NCBI RefSeq assembly: GCF_012396365.1
Contig: NZ_JAAXPG010000001.1
Coordinates: 186,001 to 250,000 of the forward strand
From: Nocardiopsis alborubida
GTDB taxonomy: Bacteria; Actinomycetota; Actinomycetes; Streptosporangiales; Streptosporangiaceae
Reading direction: 5' to 3'
DNA length: 64,000 nucleotides
A program made the translations under genes and the position numbers. Shown here in pieces: positions 58,023 to 64,000 of this stretch. The notes under the pieces are model-generated. The model was not told the DNA's origin and did no database searches. It was given only the letters and a program-made list of their open reading frames with translations. Positions within the stretch are counted from its first letter, which is position 1, and every line of letters begins with the position of its first letter.

Positions 58023-58985
58023 ATGAACAGCGCACCGACGCGCACGGCCGACGCCGTCAGCCCTCCCGCCCCCGTCATCTCAGTCAGCCCGGTCGTGCTG
58101 CCCACGCCCGACCGCGCCGTGGACCTGGAGGTGCGGGTCTCCGTGCCCGTGACCGGAGGCGAACTGCCGATCGTCCTCCTCTCGCACGGCCACGGCCACT
58201 CCCACCACCTGTCCTCGCTGAACGGCTACGCGCCCCTCGCCAACTTCTGGGCGGCCCACGGGTTCGCCGTGATCCAGCCCACCCACCTGAGTTCGAGGTC
58301 GCTGAACCTGCCCTCTGACACCCCCGAGGCGCCGCTGTACTGGCGGTCGCGGGCCGAGGACATGAAGCGCGTACTGGACCGGCTCGACGAGATCGAGGCC
58401 GCCGTCCCCCGGCTCTCCGGACGCCTGGACCGGAGCAGGATCGCCGTGGCCGGGCACTCCATGGGCGGGCACACCGCGAGCCTGCTGCTCGGAGCCCGGC
58501 TCACCGACCCGCACGACGGGAGGGTGGTGGACCTGTCCGAGCCCCGGATCACGGCGGGTGTGCTGCTCGCCTCGACCGGCGCGGGCGGTGACTCCCTCAC
58601 CGAGTCCACGGCCCGCGCCTACCCCTTCCTCTCGACCACGGACTTCTCCACGATGACGACGCCCGCGCTCGTGGTCGCCGGGGAGGAGGACGAGTCCGCC
58701 CACCTGACGGTCCGCGGCCCGGAGTGGCACGTCGACCCCTACCGCCTCGCCCCCGGGCCCAAGACCCTGTTCACGCTGTTCGGCGCGGAGCACGGGCTCG
58801 GCGGGGTCTCCGGGTACGACGTCGCCGAGACCACGGACGAGAGCCCCGAGAGGGTGTCGGCGGTCCAGCGGCTCACCTGGGCCTACCTCCGCGACCGGTT
58901 CCACCCCGGGGGCCCCGCCTGGCGGGCGGCGTGCGACGCGCTGACGGGCGGCCCGGACCCGATCGGGAGAATCGAGTCCCGGTAG
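58023..58985 (+). CDS. Alpha/beta hydrolase, chlorophyllase/dienelactone-hydrolase-like
   Basis: 320 aa, no signal peptide. LPIVLLSHGHGHSHHLSSL (oxyanion region), nucleophile elbow IAVAGHSMGGHTASLLLG, acid in VVAGEEDES and His in FGAEHGLGG. ATG 58023. Divergent from and probably controlled by the TetR regulator; a detoxifying esterase is the usual reading. Confidence 0.88.
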   Translation: MNSAPTRTADAVSPPAPVISVSPVVLPTPDRAVDLEVRVSVPVTGGELPIVLLSHGHGHSHHLSSLNGYAPLANFWAAHGFAVIQPTHLSSRSLNLPSDTPEAPLYWRSRAEDMKRVLDRLDEIEAAVPRLSGRLDRSRIAVAGHSMGGHTASLLLGARLTDPHDGRVVDLSEPRITAGVLLASTGAGGDSLTESTARAYPFLSTTDFSTMTTPALVVAGEEDESAHLTVRGPEWHVDPYRLAPGPKTLFTLFGAEHGLGGVSGYDVAETTDESPERVSAVQRLTWAYLRDRFHPGGPAWRAACDALTGGPDPIGRIESR

Positions 58986-59046
58986 GGCCCCTGCGGCGGA
59001 CCGGCGGACCGGCGGTCCGGGGGCGGCCCGGCCGGAGCGGGGGCTC

Positions 59047-59079
59047 CCCCGCGGAGGGCGCGGTCCGCCCTCCGCGGGG
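59047..59079. terminator. Bidirectional terminator
   Basis: Perfect 14-bp stem CCCCGCGGAGGGCG / CGCCCTCCGCGGGG with a 5-bp loop between convergent genes. Confidence 0.8.
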
Positions 59080-59098
59080 CCCGCCCGGCCCGGGGGGC

Positions 59099-60103
59099 TC
59101 AGTGCACCAGGGACTCGTCCGCCACGTCCCAGGTGTTGCACGCCCCCGGCCTCTGCTCCTCCAGGCCGGTCCGGGTCCACGCCACGCTGTTGTCCACCGA
59201 CCCGTGCGTGCGGTCCTCCTCCTCGCCGTCCTCGCGGTCGGCGGTGGCGGCGGCGTCGTCCAGCAGCGTCTCCACGTCCTCCTCGTCCAGGGGGTAGCTC
59301 ACCCGGACCGACCCCATGAACACGCCCGCCAGGCAGTTCGCCTGGAGCTCGCCGCGGCGCGTCCACGCGTTGCGCTCCAGCACGTCCTCCTCCAGCTGGC
59401 GCTGCCCGTGGTAGTACTCCAGCAGCCCCGACTCCCCCTGCACGTGGTGGCCGTACTCGTGGGCCAGCAGGGACGCGTACACCACGCTGTCCGTGGCGCC
59501 GTTCCACTTGTCCACCACGTCCGCGGTGCCGATGTAGATGCTCGTGCTCGCCCGGCAGTAGAACGCGCCCGCACGCGACGGGTAGGCCCGGCACGGGCTG
59601 ATCCCGGGTTCGTCCCAGAACACCCGCTCCGGAGGGGTGAAGGGGATGCCCGCGCGCAGGAACTGGGTCCGCCACGCGTCGTCCAGGCAGTCCGCGACCG
59701 TGTGCAGGAAGTCCTCCATCGACTCCGGGTCCTCCACGTCCAGCTCCGGCACCGGACACGGGCGCGGGCTCAGCCGCCCGGTCTCGTACAGCGGGTTGGC
59801 GACCAGGGCCCGGTACCCCGACGGGCGCTCCTGGGAGCCGAACCGCTCCGACGGCCCCGTCTGTCCCTGCCCGCCCGCCATGCCGGAGGGGGCCTGGCCG
59901 GGCTTGTCGTCGGAGTCGGCGTCCGCCCCGGGGACGGACCCGTCCGACGCGGCCCCGGGCGGGGGGCCGTCCTCGCCCGCGGCGGTCCACGACAGCAGCG
60001 CCAGCGCGAGCAGCACCACCATGAGGGCGGTCACCAGACCGAACACCCGGCGGTCGGCGCGGCGAGCCGCGGACGCCGGCGACCTACCGAACCCTGCGTA
60101 CAC
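59099..60103 (-). CDS. YpfJ-type neutral zinc metallopeptidase (paralogue 1)
   Basis: 334 aa. One N-terminal helix (VFGLVTALMVVLLALALLSWTA), a disordered Gly/Ser/Asp linker (45-95) and an extracellular zincin domain with HEYGHHVQ and downstream ELQANCLAG(V)F supplying the third ligand. Conserved cysteines suggest disulfides. 75 bp downstream of a paralogue of the same design. Substrate unknown. Confidence 0.88.
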   Translation of the reverse strand: MYAGFGRSPASAARRADRRVFGLVTALMVVLLALALLSWTAAGEDGPPPGAASDGSVPGADADSDDKPGQAPSGMAGGQGQTGPSERFGSQERPSGYRALVANPLYETGRLSPRPCPVPELDVEDPESMEDFLHTVADCLDDAWRTQFLRAGIPFTPPERVFWDEPGISPCRAYPSRAGAFYCRASTSIYIGTADVVDKWNGATDSVVYASLLAHEYGHHVQGESGLLEYYHGQRQLEEDVLERNAWTRRGELQANCLAGVFMGSVRVSYPLDEEDVETLLDDAAATADREDGEEEDRTHGSVDNSVAWTRTGLEEQRPGACNTWDVADESLVH

Positions 60104-60178
60104 CCCTGTCCGCCCGCCCTGTCGTCACCGTGGCCGGGCCGGACCCGCCCGGCGCCTGACCGTGCCCCCGGAAGCTCG

Positions 60179-61138
60179 TCACCGCACCAGCTCCTCGGGA
60201 GCGTTCCACGTGTTGCACGCGGCCGGATCCCTGCGGTCCATGCCGTGCGCCGTCCACAGGCGGCCGTTGGCCGCCGAACCGTGGGTGTGCTCGTCGCCCC
60301 AGTCGGAGCGCAGCCCGACGTCGTCGAGGATATTCTCCCGCTCGGACCCGCCGAGGCCCAGGTCCTCGCGCGAGGCCCCCAGGAAGACCCCGCCCAGGCA
60401 GTTGGCCTGGAGCTCGTTGCGCCTGGTCAGCTCATCGGCCTCCGCCTCGTCGGCGCCCGCCCGCTCGCTGTGGAACTGCGCCAGGATGCGCGACTGCCCC
60501 TGCACGTGGTGCCCGTACTCGTGGCTGAGCAGGAACGTGTACGCCTCGGGCTTGTCGCTGCCGCCGGAGGCCGCCACGATGTCCTCCACGCCCAGGTACA
60601 GGCCCTGGTTGGCCTGGCAGTAGAAGGCCGCCGTGCCCTCGCTGGGGAAGGCGCCGCACGGGCTGTTCCCGGCGGTGTGCCAGTACACGCGGTTGGGGGA
60701 GGTGAACTCCAGCCCCGCATCGGCGAAGTAGGCCCCCCACGCCGTGTCCAGGCAGTCGGCGATCTCGTGGACGAACGCCTCCACCGACTCCGCGTCCTTC
60801 TCGTCCAGCTCGGGCAGCTCGCAGGTGATCTCGCCCAGCTCGCCGATCCGGTACAGCGGGTTGTCGGCGAGCGGGTCGCCCTGTCCCGAGGCGGTCAGCG
60901 GCTCCTCGGCCGGTGAGGCCTGGGCCGCCCCGCCCGTCGAGAGGTCCGCGGACGCCACCGGGTGCGACCACGCGGGCTCCGTGGGATGCAGGGCCGCCGA
61001 GATCGCCAGGAAACCGGTGAACCCCACCGCGGCGACCCCGGTGCCCAGTGTGAGCGAGACCCCGAGCCCCAACCGCTGGAGGAACCCGGGGTCCTCGGGC
61101 CAGAAATCAGGCCCCCGGACGGGTCCGCGGCTCACCAC
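60179..61138 (-). CDS. YpfJ-type neutral zinc metallopeptidase (paralogue 2)
   Basis: 319 aa, same architecture as the gene at 59099: N-terminal helix (LGLGVSLTLGTGVAAVGFTGFLAI), short linker, HEYGHHVQ and ELQANCLGGVF, ending PAACNTWNAPEELVR where the other ends PGACNTWDVADESLVH. A tandem duplication followed by divergence. Probably co-transcribed. Confidence 0.88.
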   Translation of the reverse strand: MVSRGPVRGPDFWPEDPGFLQRLGLGVSLTLGTGVAAVGFTGFLAISAALHPTEPAWSHPVASADLSTGGAAQASPAEEPLTASGQGDPLADNPLYRIGELGEITCELPELDEKDAESVEAFVHEIADCLDTAWGAYFADAGLEFTSPNRVYWHTAGNSPCGAFPSEGTAAFYCQANQGLYLGVEDIVAASGGSDKPEAYTFLLSHEYGHHVQGQSRILAQFHSERAGADEAEADELTRRNELQANCLGGVFLGASREDLGLGGSERENILDDVGLRSDWGDEHTHGSAANGRLWTAHGMDRRDPAACNTWNAPEELVR

Positions 61139-61225
61139 GGCAGCTCCTCGCGGTACCGGGGCACGACGTCGGCCACCGTGCCCGGGGGGAACGGCGCACC
61201 GGGGGACCGGATAGGCTCTCGCGAC

Positions 61226-63067
61226 ATGTGGTGGGTTGGCTCCTGGCGCCCGGCCGTCGCGGTCGCGACGGCCGTCTTCGTGTTGTCCTCACTGGTCACG
61301 GCGCTTGTCGTCGCCTGGCCGGGTGGGGAGGCCCACGCCGCGACGGCAGCGGCACCGGTCCCCACAGTACCGGGGGGCTCCACGGCGGCCGCCAGCGACC
61401 GGTCGGGGCCGGTGATCACCAACGACGTCCGCCTCGAACTCGACCGCGCGGGCGTCCTCCACGGCGAGGAGACCATCTCCTTCTCCGGCGGCGCCCCGGC
61501 CACCTTCACCCGCTCCCTGACCGAGACGATGATCTACGACACCGAGTACGACCGGAAGTTCGAGGTCACCGGTGTGCGGGCCACCGACCTGGACGGCAAC
61601 ACCCTGGACGCCCGGGTGAGCAGGGACGACGGGTCCCTGTCCGTGGAGGTCCCCACCGAGGCCACCTCCGGGGTCGTGCTCTCCTACCGGGTGAGCGGGA
61701 CCGTGAGCGAGGTCTCCCAGGGCGTCCAGATGGAGTGGCGGGCCGTCGGCGCCTACAGCCACACCGTGAAGACCACCGACGTGACCGTCACCGCGCCCCT
61801 GCCGCCCGGGGCGCTCTCCTGCCTGGCCGGGGAGCCGCGCAGCGCCATGTACTGCACGGCCTCCGACATGGGCGCCGACGCGGGCGTGGCCCACTTCCTC
61901 CAGGCCGACATGGAGCCCAGCGACCGGCTCGACATCGTCGTCAACTACCCGCCCGGCACCGCGGAGGGCGAGCCGATCCTCACCCGCCGCTGGTCGCTGT
62001 CCTCCGCGTTCGCCGTCACCCCGGCCACCGCCAGCGTGTTCGGGCTTTTGCTGGCGGTGCTGCTGGGCGGCCTGGTGGTGCTGATCCGCGTCCGGGGCCG
62101 CGACGAGCGGGCGCTGCGCGACGAGGCCTCGGCCGGGGACCACGCGCCGGTGGCCGAGGGAGAGCACGGGCGTCTGCGGTTCGCCCCGCCGGACGACGTG
62201 CACCCCGGCCAGATCGGCACGCTCGTCAACGAGACCGTGGACATCACCGACCTCACCGGCGCCGTGGTCGACCTGGCGGTGCGCGGCTACGTGCGCCTGG
62301 AGGAACTGCCGCACGAGCACTTCACGTCCGTCGACTGGCGGCTGGTGCGGCTGGACGGTCCGCCGGAGGACACCCTCCGCTCCTACGAGTGGCTGCTGCT
62401 GGACGCGCTCTTCGGCGGGCGCCGGACCGTGCGCCTGTCCCAGGTGGGGTCGCCCCGGACCTCCGCCGACTTCCCGGCGCGCATCGACCGGGTGCGCGAG
62501 GAGCTGTACCGGGACATGGTGCGGCTGAAGTGGTTCGCCCACTCGCCCAGCAAGGTGCGCACCCGCTGGAGCACCATCGGCATGGCGGTGACGGCCGCGG
62601 GCGTGGTCCTGACCGGGGTCCTGGCGGTCTTCACCAGCGCCGCGTTCACCGGGCTGGCCGTCATCATCGCGGGCGCCGCCGTCACGGCGGGGGCGCAGTA
62701 CATGCCCGCCAAGACCGCCCTGGGCAGCTCGGTGTACGCGCACACGGTGGGCTTCCGCGACTACCTGCTGAGCCCGCGCTCGGCGACCGCGCCCCCGGGG
62801 CAGCGGGTGGAGCTGTACTCGCGCTACCTGCCCTACGCGGTGATCTTCGACGACGTCGACCACTGGGCCAACATCCTGGCCTCGGCCGCGCTCACCGACC
62901 TGACCCCCGAGGAGCTGACCGGTGACGGCCTGGCCTGGTACACGGGGCCCAGGGAGTGGCGGATCGAGGACTTCGCGGACTCCATCACCACGTTCGTGGT
63001 GACGCTGACCGGCATCATCACCAACGCCCGGCGGCTGCGGGCGCTCAACCAGTTCCAGCGGCGGTAG
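61226..63067 (+). CDS. DUF2207 membrane protein
   Basis: 613 aa. Signal segment ([21 protein letters not shown]), extracellular DUF2207 beta domain ([20 protein letters not shown]...), a helix at about 270-292 ([26 protein letters not shown]), a cytosolic region, two helices near 450-490, and a C-terminal part ending LNQFQRR. ATG 61226. Divergent from the metallopeptidases; function unknown. Confidence 0.85.
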   Translation: MWWVGSWRPAVAVATAVFVLSSLVTALVVAWPGGEAHAATAAAPVPTVPGGSTAAASDRSGPVITNDVRLELDRAGVLHGEETISFSGGAPATFTRSLTETMIYDTEYDRKFEVTGVRATDLDGNTLDARVSRDDGSLSVEVPTEATSGVVLSYRVSGTVSEVSQGVQMEWRAVGAYSHTVKTTDVTVTAPLPPGALSCLAGEPRSAMYCTASDMGADAGVAHFLQADMEPSDRLDIVVNYPPGTAEGEPILTRRWSLSSAFAVTPATASVFGLLLAVLLGGLVVLIRVRGRDERALRDEASAGDHAPVAEGEHGRLRFAPPDDVHPGQIGTLVNETVDITDLTGAVVDLAVRGYVRLEELPHEHFTSVDWRLVRLDGPPEDTLRSYEWLLLDALFGGRRTVRLSQVGSPRTSADFPARIDRVREELYRDMVRLKWFAHSPSKVRTRWSTIGMAVTAAGVVLTGVLAVFTSAAFTGLAVIIAGAAVTAGAQYMPAKTALGSSVYAHTVGFRDYLLSPRSATAPPGQRVELYSRYLPYAVIFDDVDHWANILASAALTDLTPEELTGDGLAWYTGPREWRIEDFADSITTFVVTLTGIITNARRLRALNQFQRR

Positions 63068-63096
63068 GCCGCGGCGGACCCACGAGGGGAGGCACC

Positions 63097-63522
63097 ATGC
63101 GCGCGGTCGTACAGCGCGTGTCGCACGCGTCGGTGACGGTGGACGGCGAGGTGGTCGGACGGATCACCGAACCGGGCCTGATGGCGCTGGTGGGGGTGAC
63201 CCACACCGACACGGCCGCCGAGGCGGCCAGGATCGCCAGGAAGCTGTGGACGCTGCGGATCCTGGAGGACGAGCAGTCCTGCTCCGACACCGGCGCGCCG
63301 CTGCTCGTCGTCAGCCAGTTCACGCTCTACGGTGACGCGCGCAAGGGCCGCCGCCCCACCTGGCAGGCCGCCGCGCCCGGACCCGTCGCCGAACCCCTCG
63401 TGGACGCTGTCGTCGAGGAGCTGCGCTCGCTCGGCGCCGCGGTGGCCACGGGGGTGTTCGGCGCGAGGATGTCGGTCTCCCTCACCAACGAGGGGCCGTT
63501 CACGGTCGTCCTGGAGGCATGA
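63097..63522 (+). CDS. dtd: D-aminoacyl-tRNA deacylase
   Basis: 141 aa; removes D-amino acids (and Gly from tRNA-Ala) from t[20 protein letters not shown] at the start, [17 protein letters not shown] (SQFTL motif) and [11 protein letters not shown] (NxGPxT motif, here with Phe). ATG 63097 with GAGGGGAGG upstream, 29 bp after the DUF2207 gene. Confidence 0.94.
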   Translation: MRAVVQRVSHASVTVDGEVVGRITEPGLMALVGVTHTDTAAEAARIARKLWTLRILEDEQSCSDTGAPLLVVSQFTLYGDARKGRRPTWQAAAPGPVAEPLVDAVVEELRSLGAAVATGVFGARMSVSLTNEGPFTVVLEA

Positions 63523-63527
63523 CGGGG

Positions 63528-63557
63528 CCCGGGCTGTGGACACCGCCACGGCCCGGG
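63528..63557. terminator. Terminator after dtd
   Basis: 12-bp stem CCCGGGCTGTGG / CCACGGCCCGGG (one mismatch) around a 6-bp loop, between convergent genes. Confidence 0.65.
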
Positions 63558-63607
63558 ACACGGGAGACGACGCAGGAGGGGGAGTCCCCGGAGAGATCCC
63601 GTGCCCC

Positions 63608-64000
63608 TCAGACGTCGACGGTCACCGGCTCGAACTTGTAGCCCAGACCGCGGACGGTCACGATGTAGCGCGGGCTGCCGGGGTCCTCCTCGATCTTGGC
63701 GCGCAGCCTCTTGACGTGCACGTCGAGGGTCTTGGTGTCACCGACGTAGTCGGCGCCCCACACGCGGTCGATGAGCTGCATCCTGGTGAGCACCCGTCCG
63801 GCGTTGCGCAGGAGCACCTCCAGCAGCTCGAACTCCTTGAGGGGGAGCTGCACGTTGTCGCCGCGCACCGTCACCACGTGCCGCTCCACGTCCATCCGGA
63901 CGGGACCGGCCTCCAGGGCGGCGGGGAGCACGACCTCGTCCTCTCCGCGGCGGCGCAGCACCGCGCGGATGCGGGCCACGAGCTCGCGTGAGGAGAAGGG
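63608..64000 (-). CDS. OmpR/PhoB-family response regulator, RegX3-like (5' part missing)
   Basis: The last 130 codons of a winged-helix response regulator, running off the right edge. It begins PFSSRELVARIRAVLRRRG, the receiver end and linker, followed by the trans_reg_C domain: VQLPLKEFELLEVLLRNAGRVLTRMQLIDRVWG, TKTLDVHVKRLRAKIEEDP and VTVRGLGYKFEP. Closest in feel to RegX3 of the SenX3-RegX3 phosphate system; the kinase would lie beyond the window. Confidence 0.88.
   Translation of the reverse strand, partial: PFSSRELVARIRAVLRRRGEDEVVLPAALEAGPVRMDVERHVVTVRGDNVQLPLKEFELLEVLLRNAGRVLTRMQLIDRVWGADYVGDTKTLDVHVKRLRAKIEEDPGSPRYIVTVRGLGYKFEPVTVDV

Noticed and set aside
1-64000. tRNA, rRNA and phage att sites
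   Set aside because: I looked for cloverleaf-like segments and attachment duplications and saw none; the only clear duplication pair is the GTGTT of the transposon.

Overview
The window is chromosomal DNA from a high-GC filamentous-type actinomycete. Gene content (mycothiol glycosyltransferase mshA, MurT/GatD, the tiny bS22 ribosomal protein, a cysteine-rich leader peptide before a rhodanese, DUF1416, RegX3-like regulator, Dtd) and style (GTG/TTG starts, GTGA/ATGA overlaps) fit Streptosporangiales, most likely Nocardiopsaceae; the genus is inference.

The outstanding feature is a 21.3 kb Tn3-family transposon (4658..25972). It has 36-bp terminal inverted repeats beginning GGGGGGCGACC, a perfect 5-bp target duplication (GTGTT), a DDE transposase at the left end, and at the right end a tyrosine recombinase preceded by a 16-bp-arm palindrome that looks like a TnpI-type resolution site. 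It sits inside a PAP2 phosphatase gene; removing the element plus one GTGTT copy restores a 234-codon frame.

The transposon carries two passenger modules separated by a broken IS30 copy. Module A (8.1-19.0 kb) holds Sua5 and MurF paralogues, a duplicated winged-helix/DUF6671-like regulatory cassette (one copy decayed), a broken universal stress protein gene, TerC, and a divergently transcribed dab operon: a small disordered protein, DabB, DabA (all four zinc/catalytic residues present) and an unknown 173-aa protein. DabAB take up inorganic carbon. Sua5 uses bicarbonate as substrate and Mur ligases carry a CO2-derived carbamoyl-lysine, so the module may be a mobile kit for growth at low CO2. 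Module B (20.1-24.6 kb) holds fetA with a truncated fetB, a DUF1259 lipoprotein, a DUF378 protein, split ChrB and the ChrA chromate exporter.

Left flank (1-4.5 kb): partial methionine aminopeptidase, a NarL/DesK-type two-component system, a membrane protein and an RraA-like aldolase. Right flank (26.5-64 kb): hemL, a histidine phosphatase, bS22, NAD-epimerase, HAD hydrolase, thioredoxin, sulfurtransferase-DUF1416 behind a Cys leader peptide, MurT-GatD, YgfZ, nitrobindin-like protein, GIDE-domain protein, DsrE, gpmA-ybjN-mshA, esterase, DUF523/DUF1722 protein beside a decayed photolyase, macrodomain protein, BlaI-M56 pair, DUF2516, a large lipase-like membrane protein, a TetR-hydrolase divergent pair, two tandem YpfJ-type metalloproteases, DUF2207, Dtd and the C-terminus of a RegX3-like regulator. 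I saw no tRNA, rRNA or CRISPR array.
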